Assembly: GCA_964058805.1 (NCBI GenBank)
Contig: CAXKVV010001486.1
Span: forward strand, 1-35,304
Length of the DNA: 35,304 nucleotides
Origin: Schoenoplectus triqueter
Lineage: Eukaryota; Streptophyta; Magnoliopsida; Poales; Cyperaceae
Reading direction: 5' to 3'
The position numbers and the translations under genes were made by a program. The first letter of the stretch is position 1; each line of letters begins with the position of its first letter. Below, in pieces: positions 22,612-33,659 of the stretch. Under the pieces are notes generated by a model, which saw only the letters and a list, made by a program, of their open reading frames with translations, had not been told where the DNA came from and did not search any database.

Positions 22612-22771
22612 AAGGGTATTTTGGTAATTTGTCCAAAAGCCCAAGGGCATTTCAGTAATTTGACCAAAAAGCCCAATGGCGTTTTGGTAAATTGGATGAA
22701 ATTTAAGGGTATTTTGGTCTTTTCACATTGGAACCTCCCTACTATTCATGAGGGTATTTTGGTAATTTGCC
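22612..22771 (+). repeat. Five imperfect AGGGTATTTTGGTAATTTG units
   Basis: Units begin at about 22612, 22642, 22674, 22706 and 22750, spaced 30-44 bp, separated by AAAGCCCAA-type blocks. They lie just upstream of the TATA box of the solo LTR, where U3 enhancer repeats are usually found. Confidence 0.7.
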
Positions 22772-22784
22772 AATCTCACATTTT

Positions 22785-22794
22785 CTATAAATAG
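22785..22794 (+). promoter_or_regulatory. TATA box of the nested LTR
   Basis: CTATAAATAG followed by GGGG and a GAGA-rich leader; position and sequence suit a plant LTR core promoter. Activity is inferred. Confidence 0.55.
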
Positions 22795-23599
22795 AGGGGT
22801 AGGGTGAGAGAGAAACTTCCACCAAATCAGTTCTACTTTCTCTCTCTTGGTATACGGTTGTTTCAGAATTCACGGGATCGGTGAATAGTGTTTTTACGAA
22901 AGTTGCGGTATTTCTGCACATTTGTGAAATAGAATTACTGTGAGTTGTGAATAGTACTATTTCATATTTTCTCGGGTGAATAGTGTTTTTACAAGAAACC
23001 GCGGTTTACGGTATTTCTGGCAAAAGAAATAAGCCGCTCTCTGGTTAGTCCTGGTGGATAACCTACAGAGGCATCAGACGTTTGGTGCTCCGAGACAAGC
23101 CGATTTTCATTCCAATTGAAATTTGGAAGCGAGGTATAACATCTTATATTAATCTATTTAATTGTTAAGTAGATTAATATTTTAGAAATCAATTATGGAG
23201 TAGATCAATAAAGGTTTAAAGATGTGTGTATCTCTCGGTAATCATCTGACACATCACTTTAACCCTAAGCTTAAGTTAGAAGTAAAATAATATTTTACCG
23301 TCTTTTATAAATGATTAAATGTCTGTAACTCTCGGTTATTATCCGACATACTTTAATCCCTAACTTAAGTAGAAGTAAAATTTTTGTTCTACGGTCTTTC
23401 CGCAGCTTGAGCATTAATGGGATTTGGGCATTCCGAATCCCTACAGGTTGGACCTTCGAGATTGAACCCTCAAAGTTGGACTCTTGAAATTGGGCCTTTG
23501 TGACGGCTAAAAAGGAATTATAGGCTTCTAGAAGCCCCCGAGTTCGAGGAATGGGCCTACTCGAGCCCATTAGACGATGTCGAGTAGGAAATCCTATCA

Positions 23600-25068
23600 T
23601 AAGCCCCTGAAGCCTTAAGCTAATTACTTAAGGGTTTGTAAAAAATCTTTGTAAGCGAGTTGTATGTTTAGGTCTCATCGATTTGAGAATGTTGTTTTTC
23701 GACAAATGGACGTATATTTGTCTTTTCAACACAGGTATAAATGATATATTTGCCCTTCGACAAGATCATGTATAGATGTAACATGGAAAGTTTTTATTTC
23801 ATTGCCCATGTATAAAAAGGGTTTCGCCGTTTCTTTCCGACGTCCAAAATGTCAGAGCGGAGACCATTTATAATATCCCGACATTTTCGTGTTCGTTTAT
23901 TATGAACTGTCACCACCCCTTGCTCTTATGAGCCCCCGAATCATTTATATATCTATGTATCTACATATAATCATCCTTTGTGGGACTAATGTTATGACCG
24001 GAACAACAACGATAATTAATTGAGCGTAATCAATACGTTATTACTATATATATTTATTATTATTATTTATTTTTTTATATATATCAAAATATATATTCGA
24101 GAAATTTTTCTTCGAGGTGTATCTTTCAATGATTTATTTCTCGAGAAATATTTTTGAGGAATTATTTTTCGAAATATATTCTCGACAAGTCGATAATTTT
24201 AACTTCGAATGGTTTTTAATTCTTTTCCAACGACAATCCTAACTCTATACCTTAATAGCTGTTATTTTGTCAAAGTAGTGTCAGAGTAGGTTGACATATC
24301 AAATCATTCTCTGACATTCCGTATATTTGATGTCAGAAGACGCTTCATTTTCTACGTATGAGTAGCTTCGCTCTTTGTGCTTGACGTTTTGTTTAGAAGA
24401 TTTCGAGATGACACTCTTATATTTCTACTTAATTCGAAATGATTTCAATTGACCACTGCCACGTGGTTGTACTATAATTTATGACTTTTTACTTTAAATC
24501 TTCAGGCTTTATAAGATTTGAACTGTTGCCATATATATGTCCCGCACTCTTTCTATTTTCGCTCCTTCCAAATTTCTGAACATTATTTTTTTTCTTCTTC
24601 TCTATTTCTCTTCTGCAAAGCTCCTAACTTGTCTGCTCCTCCGAGTCCTTCTCATCTTCCTTCTCCTCCAAGCATTTCCTTCTTCTTATTTATATTATTT
24701 CTCTTTGTTTCTATACAGTTTGTGGTGATTTGAATTTTTCCGTTGTAAATTACAACGCATTTAGCAACTGCTTATTGGTCTCTTAGCAATTACTTGTAAG
24801 TCCTTTTTAGTAGTTATTGTATAAAGATTGTTGTCATTCTATATTAGTTGATATTTCAACTGTTTCTGGAGTTACTTGTAATTCATATTCCTTAGTAGCG
24901 TAATTTCGTGCACTATGACTTGCAGTAGGTTCATTTATAGTACATGTATTCGTTTGCCTTAGGTTACCTTAGTGCATGTCCAATATTACTTGTTATTCAT
25001 TTTATAGTAAAGAGTCAAACTAATTTAACGTAGGATAGACTAATTTAGACTAGATTTTTTCATCAGCT
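23600..25068. other. Non-coding internal part of the outer retroelement
   Basis: It includes short palindromes of TTCGAGAAAT/ATTTCTCGAG type (about 24090-24190). A plus-strand TATA-like CTTTATAAG (about 24507-24515) followed by a pyrimidine-rich leader (24555-24720) could be the promoter of the antisense ORF; this is speculative. The open frames around 24518-24733 are low complexity and not supported as genes. Confidence 0.4.
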
Positions 25069-26878
25069 ATGGTGAATTGAAAAGCGCTAGAGGAAGAGGC
25101 CTCAGAGGGTGTTCCGTTTTGAGGTCCTCTCGCTCCCGGTGCGACGTTATCATCTTCTTCGGGAGCGTCGTCTTCCAAATCATCTTCTTCGGATTCATAT
25201 TTCTCGGATCTGGAAGAGAGTGTCGAAAAGCCAACCACCTCGGCTTCTGTTGTCATCCGAGTTTGAGGAAAGGGAAGAAAATCGCCAAGATTCGTGAATC
25301 TCGCGATGCTCCAACAGATTCGGAAGAGGAGGTACCCGAGGAGCCAAAAGCCACCAAGACGAAGAAAATTCATCAAAAACCGATGACTATTGCTAGGGAA
25401 GGACATTCTCTCGACAAGTTCTTTCCGACTGTCTCTCTAATTGTGCCGCATGTGCATATTCTCGGAAATCAAAAGTGGGCTGACGAATTCGCCCATATAT
25501 TATTCACTCTGAGAGAAGAGACGGTGTTCCTAGGGTCATCGCGTCGGATATCAGTGATTAGGCCCGTGACTCTTTCAAAGGAATGACGATCTATTAGAAG
25601 ATGCCGAAGTATGGATTTCGGCTGTCATTGTCGAAGTTCGCCGAAGATCTTCTTCGCACCTGGGATATTACTCCATCCCATTTGATGAGTATTTCATGGT
25701 GCGTGATCATCAGCTTCAAGATCATGTTCCATGAATTTCAGAAGATACTTGGCACGGATCAACCGACTCTTCCCGTCTTCGACCACTACTTCAACCTCAC
25801 CATTGCCAACCACGATTACCTCTCCATCAAGCGTCGTCAGGGAGGTCTTGAGATATTCGATTCTAGTAAACCTCGAATATCTCGGATTGATGCATGGAAT
25901 GAAGGGTGGGTGTACATTAAGGATCCTCAAGACTGCAGGTACCTTCGGAGATTGAAACATTTGTTCACTCCCCTTAGGCCTAGGAATAAACCTACCATCG
26001 GGGATTGCTTACCTTCGGTAGGTGATCTCGAGGTTATTAATAAAATTAGATTTCTCATCGAATGTATTATTTCGAATTCATAATGTTATTGAACTTTTAA
26101 TCTATTTTTTTTGCTAATCATATGCATTTTCTTTGCAGGTTGTGGGAAAATAAACTTTGGCTTCGATGGATTTGACACCGAACCTACATCGGTAGATCCA
26201 CTGGCCAGCAAGAGTGAGGGGAAGGGGCTCGACAAATCAAAGGGAAAAGTTTCTTCCTCTCTTCTCGAGAAGAGGACTCGCAATACTGAAGTAGCAGCAG
26301 ATACTCGCCCGAAAAAAAATCAGAAAAAGGGTTCAATTCAAGTTCAGAAGTCTCCTCCAGCGTCAACAAAAGGAGACTTGGCAGTCATTCCAACATCTTC
26401 GGCGATGACTTCTGCTAAAGATCCGCGTGAAATCGGCTCCTCTCCTTTCAGTCAGGTAAAGTTCCCAAAGGGAACTCGAACAGAGTTTTGCTAGAAGGAA
26501 GGTATCCCCGCTAATTTCCAAGATAGTGTTGGTATCTACCTCCCATGACATTCAGCCATCATGAAGTTGGGAGATAAGAGACCCGCCCCGAGCAACTTGG
26601 GCGAATACGCCCGGGAGGCGGTCCACACTGTCGAGCCGCCATACTTCGCCCGCAACATCAAGGATGTTCCCGCGGCACTCACCACCACCATGGGAAATGT
26701 CTTCGAAGCCTTCTCCCTAAAGAGATGTGTACGGGATGACTACGCGGCTCGTGAGGGAAAGGTTTCCTTCTCAAAAATCCAGTCGAATGATCTCTCGAAA
26801 GCTATTGTCGAGAGAGATTATTGGAGAGGTCAAGTGACTGGGTTGAATCGGGACTTCATGACCTATTATAGTTTCTAA
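25069..26878 (+). pseudogene. Degenerate PF04195-like 'putative gypsy type transposon' ORF, antisense within the retroelement
   Basis: From ATG 25069 the frame gives a Ser/acidic-rich start (SSSSDSYFSDLEESVEKP) broken by early stops and a frameshift near 25260; it resumes as SEEEVPEEPKATKTKK and stops at 25584. The best conserved block starts at 25601: MPKYGFRLSLSKFAEDLLR, then FDHYFNLTIANHDYLSIKRR and EGWVYIKDPQD, which fits the plant domain called putative gypsy type transposon (PF04195). After a stop at 26081, a Lys/Ser-rich linker (about 26111-26492) and a last block with EPPYFARNIKDVP and AIVERDYWRGQV (26561-26876) follow in other frames. An AG at 26139 could be a splice acceptor. The function of such extra ORFs is unknown; this copy cannot make a full protein. 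Confidence 0.6.
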
Positions 26879-27710
26879 TTTATACGATCCAACACCCTCA
26901 ATTTTTCCCAAAACCCGAATAAAAGTTTCAGGATCTTGACTATCATCACTGCCTTTGAAAGTATCCAAAGTTGAGAAGTTAAATATAGACACAGCCTCGG
27001 TAAAAATATTGTCGAACAATGGATTATCATCCACATCAAGAAGGCCACGTTTAAGGCCAGCAGCGGTAGCTAAGCGTTTGTCCAGGCCTTCCTGAACAAG
27101 GCGCTCAATTTGAGTAAGATCTATAGAGTCATCCAATCGTTGGTGAACTCGAGAACGATTGTTGGCAGAAAATTGTGAAGACTCATTTGTCGGTGTGTCG
27201 ACATTTACTAGTATTGATAGTATGTGACGGGTGGGAACCAACTGGTGGAGGCATGGGTTGTGAGGGTTGAGGAATGGGATGAGAAGGTTGAGGTGGAGTG
27301 GGTACCGCACGAGAGAGATCTGGGTTAGCAGTATTAAACTGGTGGAAATTAGGATATTGGAATCCATCCAAATTATGATAAGCGGTACCATTATATCAAT
27401 AAGGACGATAACTGTGAGTATCAACATAAGGATAATAAGGCCATTGAGGATGATATTGATAATAAGCTTGTTGATACTGATGTTGGTATGCAGTCTGAAA
27501 AGTTTGATATGGAGAAGTATAACTTGAAACATATGGTTGAAAAGGAGGTGGCTGAACATGAGGTTGATTGTGAACATGTTCAGCATGAAGAGGAACATGA
27601 GGAGGAGGCTGAATAGAGGCCTCAGCCCTCGGACTTCGATCAGGATGAGGGAAAACATGAACGAGATGAACTGGATTCAGTTGTTTGTCTCTGAAATGCA
27701 TGCTCGTCAT
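26879..27710 (-). pseudogene. Broken gypsy-type gag remnant
   Basis: On the minus strand from ATG 27710-27708 the frame reads HFRDKQLNPVHLVHV, then a Pro/Gln/Tyr-rich region (QPPPFQPYVSSYTSPYQTF, YYQYHPQWPYYPY) ending at 27396. The text continues in a second frame (FQYPNFHQFNTANPDLSRA, then PPQPSHPIPQPSQP; 27183-27371) and a third (DLTQIERLVQEGLDKRL, then NPLFDNIFTEAVSIFNFSTL and DTFKGSDDSQDPETFIRVLG), so at least two frameshifts are present. The last block fits the start of plant retrotransposon gag domains (hydrophobic-LDTFxGxxDxxDPxxF pattern). The coding breaks off at about 26880 where the opposite-strand ORF ends, marking the deletion that removed pol. The ATG lies only a few bases after the primer-binding site, so the leader is also shortened. 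Confidence 0.6.
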
Positions 27711-27716
27711 TAGCAA

Positions 27717-27736
27717 GGTAAGCACGGTGGACGCCA
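27717..27736 (-). other. Primer-binding site of the outer retroelement
   Basis: Read on the minus strand, TT then TGGCGTCCACCGTGCTTACC follows the LTR end TATCA. TGG at the start pairs with the CCA end of a tRNA, and the sequence resembles TGGCGCCCACCGTGGGGC-type sites of Tat-lineage gypsy elements. The exact tRNA was not identified. Confidence 0.7.
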
Positions 27737-27738
27737 AA

Positions 27739-28192
27739 TGATATGGGTAGTTCTGAATCACCAAGAGAGAAGATACACAGACTGTTGCTCTTCTCTGTGA
27801 GCTGTCAATGATATGTGTGTGTGTGAAGATAATGATCAAAAGTCTCCCTCGGTATCTCGAGGGTAAGCCTTATATAGGCTTCATCTCGTGCCATATAGTC
27901 ATTAGACCATTTCAAACATGTTTTCGGGATGGTAATTATAATATTTATTACTACGCATGCACATTTAAGGCACGTCGTGTATGAGTATTTATGATGCTTA
28001 ATGTCGCGACAGGGTGTCGAAGACATCGAGATTGGAGTTTCAACATTGGGTCTTCGAGATTGAACCCTCAAAGTTGGGCTCTCAAAATTGAGCCTTTGTG
28101 GCGGCTAAAAAGGAATTATGGGCTTGTAGAAGCCCCCAAGTGAATGGACCTACTCGAACCCATTAAACGATGTCGAATAGAAGACCGTATCA
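27739..28192 (-). repeat. 5' LTR of the outer retroelement (intact copy)
   Basis: The 454-bp copy is uninterrupted, with TGATA...TATCA ends. Minus-strand TATA box AGCCTATATAAGG at 27868-27880; the split LTR has the same box at 21171-21180. Confidence 0.85.
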
Positions 28193-28197
28193 CCTAT
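28193..28197. repeat. Right 5-bp target duplication (CCTAT) of the outer retroelement
   Basis: Exact copy of 21037-21041. Confidence 0.85.
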
Positions 28198-29850
28198 ATA
28201 ATATCATATTGATATTTTTATTTACATTTATTGTGTCACAAGTTTTATGTCTACATTTATACATTTAATGTAAATTATTTTTCCATCTACTAATTAAATG
28301 AAGTACAAAAAGAATATTTCTTCAATAAAATAATTAGTGAATTTTTCAAGTTTAAATCTTAATCGTGAAAGTGTATGATGAGATCATATATTAGATGAGT
28401 TGTGCACGGGAATATACTTTCTATCTCCCCTCCCACCAATGTACTTTGTTTTTCTGTTTAAACGGAGCAGATGTTTGGTTCTGTTTCCGAAAATTATGTA
28501 TAAATATATTATCTGTATTCGAATATTAATTATCTGTATTCGTGTTCGAAAAATAACACAAATACAAATAAAAATTTGATTTTGAACTCTATTATCCGTA
28601 TCCGAAATAAAATATATATTATAAAATTTTATTTATAAAATAATATTAGTTATCAAAAATTTTATTCATATACATTATTATTATTATTATTATTATTATA
28701 AAAATTAACAAATAAATGTATTGTAAAAATAATTATTATTAATATAAGTACTTATTTTATTATATATATATATAGTTATTAGTAATATATATTAATTTTT
28801 ATTTCATATTCATCACAAAATCCATATCTATTAAATATCTATTTTTTATCGATATTCATTTAAGACATATTTAATTTTAAATTTTAATATTCATTTAATA
28901 TCTATAATCGTATATATATATATTCGTGAAATAAAAAGTAGATATAAATATGATTTAAACAGTACCGGAATTCGTTCCTTTAAAGCCCTATAATGAAAGC
29001 ACATGGGTAAAATCCAAAGTTGCCACCAGATTTTGATCCAATTAAAATATCCCAACTCGTCTTTGTATTCTTTGAGTTTCCCCGCAGATTACCGTTGCTC
29101 AATTTTTGATTATTTAGTTACAATACGAGTTATTGAATAGAATATAGAATATAATATTATTAGTAGTACGTACTACGTAGCAGCCATCTCCGTCATACGG
29201 CAGGTTATATACCAGCCTTCATGGAAGGTTGAATGGGCCCAGTTTCAGAAAAAGCATTTTATTCCCGCTTTCGAATCTCAACGTATGACACTCTTCAACA
29301 ATCGCGAAGTAATTATCCCAAAGTGAAAATAAATACCATTTGTACGAGGAGTAGCCCTCGGTCTTATTTGAAATAAAAATCCCAGCCCTGTGCTCTCCGT
29401 ACACAAGAGCAATGTCTTTCTGCACAGAGAATCCTACGCATTTCTACGATTGTGACCATCTGGAAGTCCTCATGTTCTGTGGGCCCCGCTGTCAGAATAA
29501 TAAATATTTATCCCAGGTCCCAGCGCAGGCCCAGGTAAATAAACAATTCCAGAGCTCCTTCCGTGCTTTCTAAAAGTTTTACGCATATCTACCCGCAGCC
29601 GTAATCAATAATCATAAACTAATTATTGTCTTAAGGCTAAGTCGACCATCTGTACTGATGCACGTCGCTCGTAAATTACGACCTGTAGAAACTGTTAACA
29701 CAATATAACAGTTGCAATAGTTCACACGCGCTGCTCGCACCGCTACACTGAGTCTTGACTTAGCAACAGGTACCCAAAGGTCTCCCCAAACTGGATTTCC
29801 TTTTTCAAGCAAGATAATAACCAGCCCCACAAATACTTCCCCGACCTCCC
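28198..29850. other. AT-rich repeat DNA and upstream region of the DRIP gene
   Basis: About 28440-28980 has ATCTGTATTCGAAT/ATCCGTATCCGAAT-type repeats in an AT background with an (ATT)n tract at 28677-28699 and a (TA)n tract near 28760; it looks like an eroded non-autonomous element. 28980-29850 is less AT-rich and probably holds the DRIP promoter. The minus-strand frames at 29219-29425 and 29612-29830 have no recognisable domain. Confidence 0.4.
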
Positions 29851-29859
29851 TCTCTAACC

Positions 29860-29872
29860 TTTATTTATACTC
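29860..29872 (+). promoter_or_regulatory. TATA-like core promoter of the DRIP gene
   Basis: CTTTATTTATACTC followed at once by a long CT-rich tract (29870-29930), a common plant core promoter layout. A start of transcription near 29890-29900 is inferred. Confidence 0.45.
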
Positions 29873-30049
29873 TCTCTCTTCTCGTCGTTCCTCCTCCAAT
29901 CCCTCTCTCCCCCTCTTCTCACGTCGAAGAACCACCAGCTCCAATCCCCTGCGGCGCTTCATACCACCTCGTGCAGCTCGGAACTTCCTCCCTAATTCTT
30001 GTTTTTCTCGATCTCGGCTATTCTATCTCTCTCCGCCTCTCGCTTGCGA

Positions 30050-30058
30050 ATGTGGTAA
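30050..30058 (+). promoter_or_regulatory. Two-codon uORF (ATG TGG TAA) in the DRIP leader
   Basis: The minimal upstream ORF lies 50 bases before the main ATG, in a different frame, in the presumed 5' UTR. Any effect on translation is untested. Confidence 0.4.
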
Positions 30059-30108
30059 AGAGAGGCCTTATTGGGTCCTGTCGAATCGAGGAGCAGGGGA
30101 ACAGACAG

Positions 30109-33100
30109 ATGGGGTCCAGTAGTCTGGGGTCACGCGCTCAGGCCGTGGTGCGCGTAAGGCGCGACCTGCTCGCTTCGTGCATGACATGTCCGCTCTGTCA
30201 CAAGTTATTGCGAGACGCTACCACCGTCTCCGAGTGCCTCCATACATGTTAGTCCCGTTTTTTTCTTAATTACCTCTCTTATTTTTGTTCGTTCTAGGTT
30301 TTCTTTCCACCTTTTTGAGTTGTGAGTCAGTGATCTGGCTTGGGTTTGCTCTCAGTCGATCTGAATTTGTTTAGTTGGTTTATGGACGTCGAATTATCGT
30401 GATATTGGAGTTCTTTTGTGATTATACTTATTATTTTGCATTTTTCTCGTGTGATTCTCTTGTATTGTGTCGTGAGGCTTATTATTATCGTTGGATGAGA
30501 ATTGAATATTATGTCAGGGACTTGTTGGTAATTTTATCTTCTCAATCATTTTTCGATTTTTGGGGCTTGCTGTGGCTACTCCTGGTGGCACCAAGTGAGA
30601 AAGATTGAAACTTTGTTTGGTGAAATCCAGTTCATGCGTGGATTTCTGGTGGTTGAGCATTAGTTCAGGTTTGGTTGGAGTGGGATGGCTCTTTTTTCAC
30701 GTGGAATTTCTTAATGCGAAGTTGTGTACAGCATAATTTTAATTTTAATTAATATATATTTGGAAACAGAGTTAAAATAATTTGTATTTGTTTTGTTTGA
30801 ACGATTAAAGATATATCTTTTAGATTACTTGGCACGTATAATCTTTGAATCAGTATCGATTTCTATTGAATCTTGCCCAGTTGAAGTTTCAATGTCCATT
30901 TCAACATTGATGATACATAAACATTGGGGCAAAACCAATTTATTGAAACTGGGTTAAGAGATAAGTTGCATGTACGCCTCCAAGATGCTGGAATATCTCA
31001 TATGCTCACACAAAATCAGAAGGGTTATCCATAATCCAACAGTTAGGAAATGCACAACTCCTTTATCACCATTTATGTCCTACTGAAGTGAGGGGAAACA
31101 AAAAAAAAGTGGGGTAAATTTGGTACTTCTTAAAAATTTAGGAAAGAAGTGTAGGCATAGTATTTTGTTTAAATTATTTATTAGGCTTCTATGAAATATG
31201 GTCTTTTTTTATGATATTCCAGTCTTGTTGTAGCATACATTGAATCTTGAAATTGCCTTAATAATTTAGTAGCGGTGTATAATATATTTTTTTATCCATC
31301 AGGAAGATTGTGTCCATTCATTAATCAGATAGTTCTTTAGAATCGAACTTATGTCAGGAGTTTTATTAAATAATGTGCCTCCTTATTCAAGTCGGTGGCG
31401 TATGTAAAATCCTTCTGTTTTACTTGTCATTTTTCTTGATTCTTTTTGTTCATTTGTGGCACTTATCATGCGGCTTCTGACAGTTTGTAGGAAGTGCATC
31501 CTTGACAAAATAACTGAAGAAGAAGTTGACTCATGCCCGATATGCCACATTGACCTCGGTTGTGTGCCAGCTGAAAAACTCAGGTACTGATACCATGTTT
31601 TTTTATGCTATTACAATATCATTTCAAGTTAATCAGCTCATCTTATATTAAACAGAGCTTAAAATCCATTATCGACTCGAGTGCTGCTCTACCAGAAGTC
31701 AAGACTATACATCTTTTGTTCATTTCTGCCAATAACTTTTATACACATAAATAAATCTACTTGTTCCCTGCCGGTGGTTGAATTTTTAAATTTATCAAGC
31801 CCAGTTTTGTGTTTGCACCCTACCAAAATTACGTGGGAGATGCTGCTTCTATATATGTGGACTATAATCTGCACGCTCTTTACATTTTTTTGCAAATATC
31901 CCCAACCTCTGCCCTTGCTGTTTATCTCTTCAGCACAAGAGAGGATTGTGGGGTTGTTAGTGAAAATTTAGGAGGATCTGGGCAGCTCGTCTTTTACATG
32001 GTTTTATGAGATACTGATATATTAGATTTTGTATGACCAAAAAAAATCGTTTTTCTTTATTAGTGGCATAAAACTTCTAAATCAACTATTTGTTGCTGTT
32101 GTTGTTATTATGGTTTTTGTTGTTGTTTTTTTATTGTTGTTTATTAATTTATACAGACCAGATCATAACCTCCAAGACATAAGAAATAAAGTATTCCCAT
32201 TAAGAAGGGAAAAAGGTGGAACACCAGAGCCACCTTCCCTGCCTTTGCCTGCACGACGGAAGGAGAGATCTCTATCTTCCTTGGTGGTGAGCGCGCCCAG
32301 GGTTTCTAGTCAATCTGGGTTGACAGGGAGACGTACTAAGTCTTCTAGACGCTCAATAAAGTCTCCAGCAAATGATGAGAATACAAGCAATAAAAAGGCA
32401 AAGGTCCTTGATGATGAGAAGGCAGGAAGCGTGCCTTCTAGATTGGCTAAGTTAAACAGAAATCATGTAAGTACAGTTTTATGCAAATTGAGCTGCCTGT
32501 ATTGACTGGCTTGTTGTCTCTATCTCAACCAACATGACAGATACATAAAGCCAGCATTCAATCTTACTAGTACAGTGTCAGTACTTGGTTCCTAATCTGA
32601 TACCAACTATACCAGTACCAGAACTGCAATATAAATGGAACACAGCCATACACCAGCATCTATAAATTGGTTGATAGGGTATGCCGGTATGTATTTACAG
32701 TTGTCAGAATTATGTCAAACCCTAAGTTTTCTCTAGCAAAAAGAACAAACAGAACTTGCATGAAAATAATGATAAAGAGTACAGATTGGAACCATCTGAA
32801 ATTTTCTGGCTTTAATACTCTTTCCTGTTTGCTTTGTATATTATTGGTATAGAGCAAGTTGGACCCTGATACATCTAGCAAGGATAAAGAAAATGGCAGA
32901 GAGGACCAGCAAGTGGATAAATCTGAGTTGTGGAAACCTTTAAATTGCCTTTTGGAGGCAGCAAGCCGAACAAAATCTCTTAAATCTGGGGCTCACACTA
33001 GTGAAGAAGAACAAAATGACAACTCAAATAATGACACAACTGCCACCAAAATCAAGCCACCAAAGGAAGAAAAACAACCACAGGAAGAGAAGAATACAGG

Positions 33101-33606
33101 CCTCTCTTGTTCGGAGCAACCCATGCCAGTCAAGCGCAAGAAAGGCATTCGGCGAAAGAAAGAGCATGACACGCCAACAAAGCCTATGTTTGAATCCATA
33201 AGCACTGTCCGTGACAGGCGGGTGGGGCCCGTTTGGTTTTCTCTTGTTGCAACTGCCAACCGGTACACTTTACTCGTCTCACAAATTAATTGGTTGGTAC
33301 ACCCAAGTCCTGCCCAATTAAGCTCAGTAAACCACAATTCTACATATTTTCCGGGATTGAGCATTAATTCCAAGCTGGTTGAAATAAAACTGTGTTAGCC
33401 TAGTGGTCTGTTCATTTGGTGCCATCTTTCTAAAATTAGCAGATCAAATCGGCATCTTAGTGTTTTACAAGGCAACATTTAAAAAAAAAAGTACACCGAC
33501 TATTGGTTTGTAGAACGACCCCACCAATTAAATTTCTTTTTTTTTAAAGGGAAGGAGGTGGTCAGTTGCCTCAATTATCTTCAAGTTACTTGCGAATAAA
33601 GTGAGT

Positions 33607-33659
<53 letters not shown>

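Larger units (their letters stand above)
21348..23445 (+). mobile_element. Probable solo LTR (2098 bp) nested in the outer LTR
   Basis: It begins TGTTAG and ends CTACA with an exact 5-bp duplication, as LTRs do. No gag/pol coding and no internal pair of long terminal repeats are present, while a promoter-like TATA box (CTATAAATAG, 22785-22794) lies about two thirds in, followed by a GAGAGAGAAAC leader; this is the layout of a single U3-R-U5 unit. Internal repeats: five AGGGTATTTTGGTAATTTG-like units (22612-22771), two GTGAATAGTGTTTTTAC units (about 22881 and 22977) and a tandem pair with CTCTCGGTxATxATCxGACA (about 23232 and 23329). Open frames inside show no domain. It could instead be an LTR-like terminal piece of unknown type, but TG...CA plus the duplication argues for LTR. 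Confidence 0.65.
21042..23599 (-). repeat. 3' LTR of the outer retroelement, split by a 2.1-kb insertion
   Basis: The LTR pieces are 21042-21347 and 23451-23599; joined at the GGTTG duplication they give about 455 bp, equal to the other LTR. Shared blocks include TGATATGGGTAGTT, ACATTTAAGGCACGTCGTG, GAAGACATCGAGATTGG and TTCGAGATTGAACCCTCAAAG. On the minus strand the bases just outside, CAGGGGCTTA (23600-23609), are the only polypurine-tract-like sequence. Confidence 0.85.
21042..28192 (-). mobile_element. Non-autonomous Ty3/gypsy (Tat-like) LTR retroelement, minus orientation, with a nested insertion
   Basis: Direct repeats of about 455 bp (21042-23599 minus its insertion; 27739-28192) start TGATA and end TATCA, flanked by the exact 5-bp duplication CCTAT. 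Orientation is minus: just inside the right LTR the minus strand reads TT then TGGCGTCCACCGTG, a Tat-type primer-binding site; the LTR TATA boxes (CCTATATAAGG) point the same way; and a gag remnant lies next to it on the minus strand. A degenerate PF04195-like ORF runs on the plus strand (antisense), as in Tat elements with extra ORFs. No protease, RT, RNase H or integrase is seen, so pol has been lost and the element needed help in trans. LTRs differ at clearly more than one site in ten in the part compared by eye, so the insertion is old. Confidence 0.8.

Noticed and set aside
25050..25406. 118-codon minus-strand frame
   Set aside because: It is the mirror of the Ser/acidic-rich plus-strand coding remnant and has no domain of its own.
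26771..27658. 295-codon minus-strand open frame as one protein
   Set aside because: Only its C-terminal half is gag-like; the hydrophobic N-terminal half is the wrong frame of the Pro/Gln/Tyr-rich gag region, which reads sensibly in the neighbouring frames.
21042..28192. Plus-strand orientation for the outer retroelement
   Set aside because: After the left LTR no tRNA-complementary site starting TGG is found, whereas the minus strand has a good primer-binding site next to the right LTR and TATA boxes pointing the same way.
29219..29830. Minus-strand open frames upstream of the DRIP gene
   Set aside because: No recognisable domain, and they lie in the probable promoter; a short divergent gene cannot be excluded but is not supported.
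31491..31494. Alternative acceptors (TTTGTAG or GGAAG) for DRIP exon 2
   Set aside because: With the phase-1 donor at 30247 they create a stop or lose the RING residues; the CAG at 31481-31483 restores CLHTFCRKC exactly.
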